Made by a program: the position numbers and the translations under genes | In this document: positions 29,334 through 38,596 of the stretch, one piece after another | Layout of the letters: each line of letters opens with the position of its first letter | Position numbering within the stretch: the first letter of the stretch is position 1 | Origin: an uncultured Bacteroidota bacterium | GTDB taxonomy: Bacteria > Bacteroidota > Bacteroidia > Flavobacteriales > Flavobacteriaceae | Direction: 5' to 3' | DNA: 64,000 nucleotides | Assembly (NCBI GenBank): GCA_902605445.1 | Contig: CACLCL010000004.1 | Location: 1-64,000 of the forward strand | The notes under the pieces: generated by a model | Told to the model about the DNA's origin: nothing | Databases searched by the model: none | Seen by the model: only the letters and a program-made list of their open reading frames with translations

Positions 29334-29753
29334 TTATAAAAGTTTGGTATTTAATGTAATCCTACAATTTAAAACTCCAGAAATAGGACAATTGTTTTTT
29401 GCCTCATTAGCAAAATCTTCAAATGATGATTGATTTAAATTTGGGACTTTTCCATTTAAATTCATATCAATTTGTGTTATCACTCCGTCAATAAATGTAA
29501 GTTCAGCTTCTGTAGCTAATTCATCTGGATTGTATCCATTTTCATTTAAAACAAAAGCAAGCTTCATATTAAAGCATCCAGAAAGTGCAGCTGCAATTAG
29601 CTCTTCAGGGTTTGTACCAAGCTTTCCATCGTCATTTTTGAATCTGGTAGTAAAACTGTATGGCATATTACTAATTGCTCCACTTTGTGTTGATAGAACT
29701 CCGATTCCTTCATTTCCATCACCTTTCCAAATTGCATTTACTTTTCTCTTCAT
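29334..29753 (-). CDS. OsmC family protein
   Basis: KRKVNAIWKGDGNEGIGVLSTQSGAI...GTNPEELIAAALSGCFNMKLAFVL...CPISGVL; OsmC/Ohr cysteines. Confidence 0.9.
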   Translation of the reverse strand: MKRKVNAIWKGDGNEGIGVLSTQSGAISNMPYSFTTRFKNDDGKLGTNPEELIAAALSGCFNMKLAFVLNENGYNPDELATEAELTFIDGVITQIDMNLNGKVPNLNQSSFEDFANEAKNNCPISGVLNCRITLNTKLL

Positions 29754-29826
29754 GTTTAGTTAATTTAAGTTTGAATCAATATAGTGAATCATAAGTATTT
29801 AAAGTTATATATTTACCAAAAAAAAG

Positions 29827-30222
29827 ATGAGAACATTAGCAAACATTTTATGGCATTTTCCCTTTTTTGGGTTTCTTACGGCTTTTTACACTTTTTTAAT
29901 TGGAATTTTCTTTACGATAACTGTAATAGGTGCACCAATTGGACTGGGTCTTATCCAGCATTCTAAATTTCTTTTGTCACCTTTTTCAAAAAAAATGGTT
30001 TCTGATTCGGGTGCTAATAACGAAAAGTCATTTATATGGAAGATTATGGAAGTAATAGCATTTCTGTTGTATTTACCACTTGGAATTTTAGCATCAATTA
30101 TTACTGTTTTACAAATTTTATTTTTATGTATTACAGTTGTTGGTATTCCTGTCGCTATTGTTTTAGCAAAATCTCTATCAACATATTTTAATCCTGTAGG
30201 GAAAATTTGTGTAAATAATTAA
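29827..30222 (+). CDS. YccF domain-containing inner membrane protein
   Basis: LANILWHFPFFGFLTAFYTFLIGIFFTITVIGAPIGLGLIQHSKFLLSPFSKKM; second half ITVVGIPVAIVLAKSLSTYFNPVGK. Confidence 0.82.
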   Translation: MRTLANILWHFPFFGFLTAFYTFLIGIFFTITVIGAPIGLGLIQHSKFLLSPFSKKMVSDSGANNEKSFIWKIMEVIAFLLYLPLGILASIITVLQILFLCITVVGIPVAIVLAKSLSTYFNPVGKICVNN

Positions 30223-30234
30223 TTAGATAATTTT

Positions 30235-30429
30235 ATGAAGTCTATTCTTAAAAGATATTCACTTGCACTACTTGGCTTAATTTTATTTTCATCTGGGATT
30301 TGTTTTCTTGGAGAATCCATAATTATGAAATATGAAAGTGGAAATTGGGTTTTATTTGGTACTATTTCATTAATTTTGATAAATGCAGGTTTAGGCCTTA
30401 TGATTAAAAATAAATGGGGAACTTTTTAA
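30235..30429 (+). CDS. Small membrane protein, hypothetical
   Basis: 64 aa, two predicted TM segments, 13 nt after the YccF gene. Confidence 0.6.
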   Translation: MKSILKRYSLALLGLILFSSGICFLGESIIMKYESGNWVLFGTISLILINAGLGLMIKNKWGTF

Positions 30430-30437
30430 ATTATTCA

Positions 30438-31736
30438 ATGAAAAAATTACAAATATTTTTAGTTGTTATTTTCACTTTTAATTTTAACCAAATTACTTCA
30501 CAACAGGTAAGAATTTCAGGTGGTACAGTTGATATTTCTAGATTTAATAAAAAATTATTAAAAGATCTTGCTCAGGAACAATCATTATACATTAATCAGT
30601 TAATCGAAGATAAAAGAGAGCTCAATAAACGTATTAATGATTTGGAAAGTTTATTAAAAATATCCCAAAATAATTTAGATCTTTCTAATAATGAATTAAA
30701 AAAATATACTGATTTATATTCTGATGAAGTGGATAAAGTTGCTCAGTTGAGAACAGAGAACAACAAGATAAGTATTTTAGAAAATGAAATTTTGATCTTA
30801 AAAGACTCAGTTCTAACGGTAAATTCACTACTTAATACATATCAATCTCAAATAAATCAAAGTTCAAATACATCATCAAACATTTCATCATCATATGATT
30901 CATTTTTAAATGATTTATATCTTGGCATCACAGAGATTGAAAATCAGACCTTAGATTTAAAACCTGCAGGAATTATTGCCGTTAATCATATTAGGTATTT
31001 TAATAACGATGATGATTATAATAATTACAATATAAGATTAGGTCATAATATCACTCAATTTTTTGATATTTCTGAAATAGACTATCAAGTGGAAAAAAGA
31101 ATTAACAAAGAATTATTTAATACATTAGATATTCAAAACTGGAAAAGTTTTATTGAATCGAATATGTTAAGTTCAAGCAGAGCTGGAGATATTTTTCCAA
31201 CTTTTTCATTTCTCAAGGGAAAACTGCTCACAATTAAATCAGAAAATCATGAAAAAGATTTCTTATTTTCTGTCAAAGAGCATGACTATGGGCGTGATAA
31301 TGATTATTACAATAGTGTATATAATAATACAAAGTTTTCAGGTCAAAAACCCATTTATTTCAGTTTAACTGATGAAGATGAAAAAGAACATTTATTTGGA
31401 ACAATAGTAATAAACAACGAAGTGTATTTAATGTTATCTAATAAAGATTTAATTAACCTTGGTTTATCTTTTAAAACATCAAGTGAATTATCAAGAAATA
31501 CAATTTTAAAACGGGTTGATTATAATAATTATTCATATAACTATACATATGAAGATGACTATGATGACCCATTATGCTACATTCAAGACGGTCAACGTCC
31601 TATGGCTTGTCGCGATAAACGATATTACCTATATAATGACAGTAATACTCTCTATATAAAAACTAAAAAAACATTGTTTAGAGAATCTTCGATTGTTGAT
31701 CCCATATTTATATTATTTAAATTAGAAATTCAATAA
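30438..31736 (+). CDS. Hypothetical exported coiled-coil protein
   Basis: ORF 30414..31736; internal ATG 30438 gives signal peptide MKKLQIFLVVIFTFNFNQITSQ, followed by a heptad-rich segment. Confidence 0.7.
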   Translation: MKKLQIFLVVIFTFNFNQITSQQVRISGGTVDISRFNKKLLKDLAQEQSLYINQLIEDKRELNKRINDLESLLKISQNNLDLSNNELKKYTDLYSDEVDKVAQLRTENNKISILENEILILKDSVLTVNSLLNTYQSQINQSSNTSSNISSSYDSFLNDLYLGITEIENQTLDLKPAGIIAVNHIRYFNNDDDYNNYNIRLGHNITQFFDISEIDYQVEKRINKELFNTLDIQNWKSFIESNMLSSSRAGDIFPTFSFLKGKLLTIKSENHEKDFLFSVKEHDYGRDNDYYNSVYNNTKFSGQKPIYFSLTDEDEKEHLFGTIVINNEVYLMLSNKDLINLGLSFKTSSELSRNTILKRVDYNNYSYNYTYEDDYDDPLCYIQDGQRPMACRDKRYYLYNDSNTLYIKTKKTLFRESSIVDPIFILFKLEIQ

Positions 31737-31740
31737 CCCA

Positions 31741-32892
31741 ATGAAAAGAGCTTTTTTTTTACTGTTAATTTTATTTGTAGCATGTGCACCAGAGTCTGAT
31801 GAAACAAATACCGATACAGATAATGACGGTATATTTGATGTTGATGATAATTGTCTTCTTGTGGCAAATCCTGATCAACTGGATTCTAATAATGATGGAA
31901 TAGGGGATGCTTGTTCTGGTGATACAGATGAGGATGGTATCATTGATGCACTCGATAATTGCATATTCGTTCAGAACCCAAATCAACTAGATTCTAACAA
32001 TGATGGAATAGGTGATGCCTGTTCAGATTTAGATGAGGATGGTTTATTAGACAACGAAGATAATTGCCCATTAAATAGTAATCCTAATCAGGAAGATGAA
32101 AATAATGATGGTATTGGAGACGCCTGTTCTGATCTTGACGATGATGGAATTATTGATGGAGATGATAACTGTCCATTATTTGCTAATCCAAATCAATCTG
32201 ATTCAGATGGTGATAATATTGGTGACACCTGTGATGCAACAGCATTATTTGATTCCTCTGAAACATCAATATATATTGGAGATCAAATTAGTTTTTTAAG
32301 CACCTCTACAGGTAGTATTAACTTCCAAGAATGGACTTTTGAGGGTGGAAATCCAAATGTATCAAATGAAACATCATTAGATGTTACCTATAACTCCATT
32401 GGTAATTTTGATGTTAGTTTATATGTGTCAAACGGAATATATGAAGATACCTACATTGCAGAGAATTTTGTTAATGTTTGTTACAATAAGTCTTTTGAAA
32501 ATAACCAATGGGATGATTGGGTTTCAAATGGATGGGCATTTTCAAGTAGTACAACCTGTCCTGATTGTATTTATGCATGGCAAAATAGTACAAGCCCTGG
32601 TGAATCAATTGATTATGAATTATGCAGTAGTTTTAGTGATTTACCTAACAATTCAACTTTATATTTTGAGGCAATGGGAGACGGTACATTTGAATTATTA
32701 GACAGACTATCAATTAAGATTAACAATGTGGAAGTTGATGTTGAAACAATAGAGCCTGCAGGTTTAACATCTCTAGGTACTTATTCGGTCAATATTCCTA
32801 ATAACTTAAACACTGTTGATATATGTGTAGTAGCAACACTATTTTATACAAATAATATATACTTAAATAACTTAACGATTTGTGAAAATTAA
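31741..32892 (+). CDS. Lipoprotein with thrombospondin type-3 Ca-binding repeats and PKD-like domain
   Basis: Lipobox LLILFVAC; four DxDxDGIxDxxDNCPxxxNPxQxDxxxDGIGDAC units; then a PKD-like domain (WTFEGGNPNVSNETSLDVTYNSIGNFDVSLYVSNG). Confidence 0.85.
   Translation: MKRAFFLLLILFVACAPESDETNTDTDNDGIFDVDDNCLLVANPDQLDSNNDGIGDACSGDTDEDGIIDALDNCIFVQNPNQLDSNNDGIGDACSDLDEDGLLDNEDNCPLNSNPNQEDENNDGIGDACSDLDDDGIIDGDDNCPLFANPNQSDSDGDNIGDTCDATALFDSSETSIYIGDQISFLSTSTGSINFQEWTFEGGNPNVSNETSLDVTYNSIGNFDVSLYVSNGIYEDTYIAENFVNVCYNKSFENNQWDDWVSNGWAFSSSTTCPDCIYAWQNSTSPGESIDYELCSSFSDLPNNSTLYFEAMGDGTFELLDRLSIKINNVEVDVETIEPAGLTSLGTYSVNIPNNLNTVDICVVATLFYTNNIYLNNLTICEN
31810..32238 (+). repeat. TSP3-encoding tandem DNA repeat
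   Basis: Repeated 'gattctaa(t/c)aatgatggaatagg(g/t)gatgc(t/c)tgttc' units. Confidence 0.75.
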
Positions 32893-32921
32893 AACATTAT
32901 TATTTTTTTATAATTTTACAA

Positions 32922-32937
32922 TTCTAAAATTTTAGAA
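32922..32937. repeat. Perfect 16-bp palindrome abutting a start codon
   Basis: TTCTAAAATTTTAGAA directly before ATG at 32938. Confidence 0.6.
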
Positions 32938-33546
32938 ATGAGAATATTACTGCTTTTTATTTTATTATTATCGACTAACTCAATAAATGCACAGGGTTTT
33001 GGTGCTAAAAATATGGAGTTTTTTATTGGATTCAATGCAACTTCTAGCTTTGGAAATGTTGTTTCAACAGATAATTCAATTTTTTTAGATCCTGAAACAA
33101 CTAACTTTAATTTTGATAGAATGTTCCCAAGTTTTAAGTTTGGCTACAAATATTATGTTAACCCCGAACAACGAGTTGGATTCTTTGTTCAATACAAAGC
33201 AAATAGTAAGAAATTTATAAGACTTAAATCAGATGTTGATTCGGATTATCAATTCCCATTTGATGATAACTTTAACGAGTTGCAAATTGGTATCACCGCT
33301 GGACCGTTTGATTTTTCTTATGGTAAACTCCTTGATAAGATGCAAGTTAATGGAAGTGAAATTGATTTTAAAACAGCCTCTATAAATTTATCTTTAATTA
33401 CAACTGATGGGAGACCAAGAGGCCAATTAAGCTATTTTAATCTCTACACTGGAGTTAATCTAATTTCTGATTTTGACGATTTAAGTTATTTAAACTTGTT
33501 AATTGGTTTAAATTACCACTTGAGATTTAACAGAAAGAAAAACTAA
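32938..33546 (+). CDS. Hypothetical exported / outer-membrane beta-barrel-like protein
   Basis: Signal peptide ...STNSINAQGFG; aromatic-terminated alternating strands. Confidence 0.65.
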   Translation: MRILLLFILLLSTNSINAQGFGAKNMEFFIGFNATSSFGNVVSTDNSIFLDPETTNFNFDRMFPSFKFGYKYYVNPEQRVGFFVQYKANSKKFIRLKSDVDSDYQFPFDDNFNELQIGITAGPFDFSYGKLLDKMQVNGSEIDFKTASINLSLITTDGRPRGQLSYFNLYTGVNLISDFDDLSYLNLLIGLNYHLRFNRKKN

Positions 33547-33580
33547 AATCATATTTAACTAACACTAAAATTACTTTTAA

Positions 33581-35416
33581 ATGAAAACACTAAAATCTTT
33601 AAATAAGTTTATTTATCCATTTATATTTATTCTTCCATTATTTTTTATAATGTCTTGTGGCGGAGGTGGAGGTATTGAAAGTTTTGATTTATTTGCATTT
33701 AAAAATTCTAATGGCGATTGGGGTTATCTTAACTCTGAGGGTGAAATAGTTATTAATAACCAATTTGAAGAAGCAAATCCCTTTTATGACGGAAGAGCAC
33801 GTGTTGTGATAGAAAATAGTGATGGTAAAGATGTTTATGTCTTTATTGACACTAATGGTGAATATGATTACAGTAAAACTTGGGATGTTGCTATGGATTT
33901 CAGCGATGGTTTAGCTATTGTTAGAAATAATTTAGGTTACCCAAAAGCAATTAATACTGATTTGGAAGTTGTGTTAGAGTTTAAAGAAGCCTATTCAATT
34001 TCAAGATTTTCAGAGGGTAGAGCATTTATGTTTAAGGATACAGGTGATGGACAGACAGCTATTCTTTTAGACAAATCAGGAAATGAAATTAACAGATTTG
34101 ATGCTGTAGAGGGTGTAAAGGTTTTGACTCACTTTGACAATGGAATTGCTTACATTTTCTCTGATTCTGGTTATTCATTAATTGATATTGATGGCAATGA
34201 ACTTCATAATTTCGGATTTGAGAAGCTTTATAAAAATATTGGTGACTTTACAGATGGAACCGGTACAGCAATGTTTGGAAGCAAGGGTGATTGGGGTCTT
34301 TTAAATAGTGATGGATCTATTGAAGTTAATCCTCAATTTGAAAAGATATTTAAGGATGGTAAAAATTACTTAGTTAGATCTGGAAAAAAATGGGGCTGGG
34401 TAGATGATGATGGAAAATATTTTATCAACCCCCAATTTAATGACGCTGGTAACAGAGGATTCAATGGAACTGGATTGGCTCCGGTAAAAGTTGGAAAAAA
34501 ATGGGGTTACATAGATAGAGAAGGAAAACTTGAAATAAATCCACAATTTGATGCAGCTTCATCTTTTTACGGTAATATTGCTTTAGTATATGACAGATCT
34601 ATTAGAGGTCATGGAATAATCGGTTCTGATGGTAAATATGTGGCAAACCCTCAATTCAAAGAGTTTTTAGAGGAATATTATGAAACTAGACCATCATGGG
34701 ATTTGGGATTAGGAAGTGGTCTATTTTCTATTGAAACCGATTATTTAGACGTTGATGCTATTGTAAAAACAATTAAAGAAAATATTACACCTTCTGGCAT
34801 ATATAATGTAAATCCAAATAAATTAATTATCTCGGATTTGATTAACGCTAAAAATAATGATAGTACTTTTTTTAATAAGAGTTGTGGTACAGAAGGCTAT
34901 AATGTTAAAAGTGTTTCAAATTATCAAGATTATTATTATGATTATGATAATTATAAATCATATAGTGAGGGATATTACAAGCTTAGTTCTACATCACGAA
35001 TTGGCACAAATAGTCCTGATAAAGCTTATGCTCTAACTAATTTGTATAAAGTTGATTTTACTGAGTCTAACCCTGGTGCAATTATGTGTCCAAATTTTGT
35101 TTATTTAGATAATATCTCATTCTATGCAAATGTTAGAGGAAATAAAAAAATAAAGAGAGGTTTCAGAGAATACAATACTAAAGTTTACTCTTCTTCAAAA
35201 GATAATGGTCTAGGCCTTTCTAACTTAAAAGTTTCTTTTAAGACATTCTATGGAAATATTTTATCAACATATAAACAATCAAAAAGGAAATTAGTCGCTA
35301 ATCAATTAAGGGATTTAATTGATCCAAATAAAGAAATTTATAAGTCAATTAATATTGATTCTGGTGGAAGAATTGTTTTAACAATGAATGACCCGTACGC
35401 ATACTTTAGCGAATAA
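33581..35416 (+). CDS. WG repeat-containing lipoprotein
   Basis: Lipobox FIMSCGGGGG; repeated WGYLNSEGEIVINNQF / WGLLNSDGSIEVNPQF / WGWVDDDGKYFINPQF / WGYIDREGKLEINPQF. Confidence 0.9.
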   Translation: MKTLKSLNKFIYPFIFILPLFFIMSCGGGGGIESFDLFAFKNSNGDWGYLNSEGEIVINNQFEEANPFYDGRARVVIENSDGKDVYVFIDTNGEYDYSKTWDVAMDFSDGLAIVRNNLGYPKAINTDLEVVLEFKEAYSISRFSEGRAFMFKDTGDGQTAILLDKSGNEINRFDAVEGVKVLTHFDNGIAYIFSDSGYSLIDIDGNELHNFGFEKLYKNIGDFTDGTGTAMFGSKGDWGLLNSDGSIEVNPQFEKIFKDGKNYLVRSGKKWGWVDDDGKYFINPQFNDAGNRGFNGTGLAPVKVGKKWGYIDREGKLEINPQFDAASSFYGNIALVYDRSIRGHGIIGSDGKYVANPQFKEFLEEYYETRPSWDLGLGSGLFSIETDYLDVDAIVKTIKENITPSGIYNVNPNKLIISDLINAKNNDSTFFNKSCGTEGYNVKSVSNYQDYYYDYDNYKSYSEGYYKLSSTSRIGTNSPDKAYALTNLYKVDFTESNPGAIMCPNFVYLDNISFYANVRGNKKIKRGFREYNTKVYSSSKDNGLGLSNLKVSFKTFYGNILSTYKQSKRKLVANQLRDLIDPNKEIYKSINIDSGGRIVLTMNDPYAYFSE

Positions 35417-35423
35417 ACTTAAT

Positions 35424-36326
35424 TTAGAAGAATATTTTTTGAGCAAGTCTAAAAGTATTTGAGTGAGCTTCAATTATTTCATTCAGATTGGTTGAGTATC
35501 CTCCACCCATGCTAACCTGGACAGGTATATTATTTGTTTTGCATAAATTTAAAATGAAATTATCTCTTTCTTTACATCCTTTAATTGATACAGATAATCT
35601 CCCGAGCTTATCATTCTCTAAAATATCAACGCCCGACAAGTAAAATATGAAGTCAGGGTTGAATTCCTCAATTAATCTAGGAATATGGTATTTGATTTGG
35701 TTTAAGTATTCTTTATCATCAGTCTTATCCTTAAATCCATAATCAAAATCACTTTTTTCTTTTCTAAATGGATAATTATTCTCACCATGAAATGAAGCTG
35801 TAAAAACTGAATTTATATTTTTAAAAATTTCTGCTGTACCATTACCCTGATGAACATCCAAGTCTATAATCATAATTTTATTTGCCAGATTATTAGATTT
35901 CAGAAACATTGCTGAAATCGCTTGATCGTTAAGTAAACAAAAAGCTTCACCGCGATTACTAAAAGCGTGATGGGTACCTCCAGCAATATTCATGGATATT
36001 CCGAACTCTAATGCATAAATTGAGCATTCTTTTGTTCCTTGCATTATCTTTTTCTCTCTTTCAACAAGTTTTTCAGACATAGGGAAGCCAATTGCCCTAA
36101 CTTCTTTTTTGGTTAGGTTTTGGTTGATAAGATTTTTATAGTATTCATTTGTATGAACCTTTAAAATATCTATCTCCGAAATTATTGATGGTGAAAAAAA
36201 ATTTTCGTCAGTACATGTACCTTCCCTAATTAATTGTTCTGGGATAAGTTCATATTTTATCATTGGAAACCTATGATTTTCATTAAGTTTATGTTTATAA
36301 ATATTATCAAAGGCTATTTTTAGCAT
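35424..36326 (-). CDS. Histone deacetylase family protein
   Basis: AGGTHHAFSNRGEAFCLLNDQAISA, IIDLDVHQGNGTAEIF, FIFYLSGVDILENDKLGRLSVS, GGGYS. Confidence 0.92.
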   Translation of the reverse strand: MLKIAFDNIYKHKLNENHRFPMIKYELIPEQLIREGTCTDENFFSPSIISEIDILKVHTNEYYKNLINQNLTKKEVRAIGFPMSEKLVEREKKIMQGTKECSIYALEFGISMNIAGGTHHAFSNRGEAFCLLNDQAISAMFLKSNNLANKIMIIDLDVHQGNGTAEIFKNINSVFTASFHGENNYPFRKEKSDFDYGFKDKTDDKEYLNQIKYHIPRLIEEFNPDFIFYLSGVDILENDKLGRLSVSIKGCKERDNFILNLCKTNNIPVQVSMGGGYSTNLNEIIEAHSNTFRLAQKIFF

Positions 36327-36376
36327 AATAATAATTTAATTGGAATAAAATTTGTTTACATAATTTAAATCATAAA

Positions 36377-37354
36377 ATGTGCCATATGAGATTTGTTACA
36401 TTATTTATAGTTTTTATAATGTCTCTTAAAGTGTCTAGTCAAGATACTTTTTCTATCATTGCTATAGATCCCGAAACAGGAGAGGTTGGAGCAGCGGGAG
36501 CAACATGTTTATACAACCAAAATGATGGTATAATTGATATTATTTCATCAATTATCCCTGGCAAGGGTGGAATTATGTCTCAAGCCTATGTATGTGTACC
36601 TAATCTGAACTTAGAGGGTGGAATAAACCAAATGAACAATGGTCTTTCCCCATTAGAAATCATTGATTGGTTGATATATAATGACCAGTGTTCATCTCTA
36701 TCATCAAGTCATCGTCAATATGGTATAGTTGATATTGACGATAATGGTGAAATTAGAACAGCTGGACACACTGGTGCATTTGCTGATGATTACAAGGAGG
36801 ATAGACAGGGGCCTAACTATAGTATTCAGGGTAATATTCTATTGAATCAATCTGTTATTGACAATATGGAGAATAATTTTAACTCACTAAATGGAACTCT
36901 TGCTGAAAAATTAATGTATGCAATGCAAGGTGCAAACTTTCCTGGTGCTGATAGTCGATGTTTAGAGGATGGCACTTCATCATCAACAGCTTTTCTCGTT
37001 GTTTATCAACCAGATGATATAATTGGACAACCCTCAATCGAGTTAAATGTCGGTTCACAATCCCCTGGTGTCGAACCTATAAATATTTTACAAGACATGT
37101 TTAATGAATCTTTATCACTTTCAGAGCATGTTTATGATTCAATGATGTTATATCCTAACCCTTCAGATGATATAATTAAACTAAATACCAATGAAAATTT
37201 TAATATCAAAATATATGATTTAACAGGAAAAATTGTTTTTGAAAAAGTTGGTAACATATTTAATATTCAAGCTTTAGAAAATGATGTATACTTGATAAAG
37301 CTAAAGGGAATAGATAATGGTAAAAGTTTTACTTTTAAGTTTATAAAGAAATAG
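36377..37354 (+). CDS. DUF1028 domain protein with type IX secretion (Por) C-terminal sorting domain
   Basis: TFSIIAIDPETGEVGAAGATCLYNQ (Ntn-like DUF1028) and YPNPSDDIIKLNTNENFNIKIYDLTGKIVFEK...YLIKLKGIDNGKSFTFKFIKK. Confidence 0.88.
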   Translation: MCHMRFVTLFIVFIMSLKVSSQDTFSIIAIDPETGEVGAAGATCLYNQNDGIIDIISSIIPGKGGIMSQAYVCVPNLNLEGGINQMNNGLSPLEIIDWLIYNDQCSSLSSSHRQYGIVDIDDNGEIRTAGHTGAFADDYKEDRQGPNYSIQGNILLNQSVIDNMENNFNSLNGTLAEKLMYAMQGANFPGADSRCLEDGTSSSTAFLVVYQPDDIIGQPSIELNVGSQSPGVEPINILQDMFNESLSLSEHVYDSMMLYPNPSDDIIKLNTNENFNIKIYDLTGKIVFEKVGNIFNIQALENDVYLIKLKGIDNGKSFTFKFIKK

Positions 37355-37356
37355 TT

Positions 37357-37602
37357 ATGAATTATCTATTTTATGCATTATTACTTTGGGGGATTCCAAG
37401 TACTTATTTTAGAAGCAAGTTTAGAAAGATAGTATATCAAACTGATGATTGGAAAATTAATATTAAGCCCTTGTTTATTAAAGAAATTAGAGCTCTTATT
37501 TATAATATTTACCCTACTGATAAAAGATATTTACGGGTTAGAAATCATTATAGATTATATCTAATTGTATATTTACTATTGTTTATATTATACATAGTAT
37601 AA
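37357..37602 (+). CDS. Hypothetical small membrane protein
   Basis: 81 aa; TM segments at both ends; tightly spaced between neighbours. Confidence 0.6.
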   Translation: MNYLFYALLLWGIPSTYFRSKFRKIVYQTDDWKINIKPLFIKEIRALIYNIYPTDKRYLRVRNHYRLYLIVYLLLFILYIV

Positions 37603-37606
37603 AAAT

Positions 37607-38461
37607 ATGAAGTCACATTTAAAAAATATATTATCTATTTTAATAGTTGTTTCAATTTGTTTTGCCCTTGCTTTAACAACAAAAAACCAAATTGTATTAA
37701 ACGCATTCATATTAATTTTTATAATACATTTTATTTCTTTTCTACCTGCAAATTTGTATAAAACAGAAAAATATTTTGATCTTACTGGAAGTATTACTTA
37801 CATCTCTGTGGTTATATATGTTTTTTATTCTAAATTTTATAACCATGGTTTTCAATGGGGTGAGCTAATTATTTCTCTTGCGATTATTTCATGGGCTGTA
37901 AGGCTTGGTAGTTTTTTATTTTTAAGAATAAAAAAAGCTGGTGAAGATGTAAGATTTAGAGAGTTTAAAAAGTCATGGTCAAGATGGATGTTAACCTGGA
38001 TAACATCTGCTTGGTGGGTTTCATTTTGTTCAGTTTGTGGGATTACCGCTATTGCTTCAAACTCCATAATCAAAATTAATTTCCTTTTTATATTTGGTTT
38101 TCTTCTTTTTCTTTTTGGATTTATAATAGAAATAATTGCTGACTATCAAAAAACAAAGTTCAGATCAGTTGCTTCTAATAAAAATAAATTTATTACCACA
38201 GGTTTGTGGTCACTTTCAAGACACCCTAATTATCTTGGCGAGATCGTGTTATGGTTTGGAATTGCGTTAATGTCATTTTCAAATTTAAACGGTTTACAAT
38301 ACATTACACTTATATCACCTCTATTTACATATTGGCTTTTGGTCTATGTTAGTGGTATTAAGATTTTAGAGACTAGCGGTCAAAAAAAATGGGGACATCT
38401 TAAAACTTACAATAATTACATAAAAAATACTCCAAAATTATTTTTTAAAATATTTAATTAG
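37607..38461 (+). CDS. DUF1295 (steroid 5-alpha-reductase-like) membrane protein
   Basis: WSRWMLTWITSAWW...FITTGLWSLSRHPNYLGEIVLWFGIALMS. Confidence 0.9.
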   Translation: MKSHLKNILSILIVVSICFALALTTKNQIVLNAFILIFIIHFISFLPANLYKTEKYFDLTGSITYISVVIYVFYSKFYNHGFQWGELIISLAIISWAVRLGSFLFLRIKKAGEDVRFREFKKSWSRWMLTWITSAWWVSFCSVCGITAIASNSIIKINFLFIFGFLLFLFGFIIEIIADYQKTKFRSVASNKNKFITTGLWSLSRHPNYLGEIVLWFGIALMSFSNLNGLQYITLISPLFTYWLLVYVSGIKILETSGQKKWGHLKTYNNYIKNTPKLFFKIFN

Positions 38462-38470
38462 ACCTTAACA

Positions 38471-38596
38471 GTGAATAATAAATATCTTCTTATTGTCTTG
38501 ATGATAATTATTCCAATTATAGGTTTTTTATTTGGGGTATATGCGCTTTTCTTAGTATTACCTATTGGATTATTTTTTAGAAATAAATCTAAATAA
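38471..38596 (+). CDS. Small hydrophobic protein (41 aa, GTG start), hypothetical
   Basis: VNNKYLLIVLMIIIPIIGFLFGVYALFLVLPIGLFFRNKSK*; not in ORF track; overlaps the 3' end of the convergent TauE gene. Confidence 0.35.
   Translation: MNNKYLLIVLMIIIPIIGFLFGVYALFLVLPIGLFFRNKSK

Noticed and set aside
29784-29966. Alternate-frame ORF over the YccF gene start
   Set aside because: Frame 29827..30222 carries the clear YccF signature.
31752-31760. T9 run in the signal peptide of the TSP3 lipoprotein as a possible phase-variation tract
   Set aside because: The frame is intact and A/T runs of this length are common in this AT-rich sequence; unlike G10 there is no frame disruption.
31771-32701. Extra ORFs on both strands within the TSP3 lipoprotein gene
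   Set aside because: Generated by the periodic GAT-rich repeats, which remove stops in other frames.
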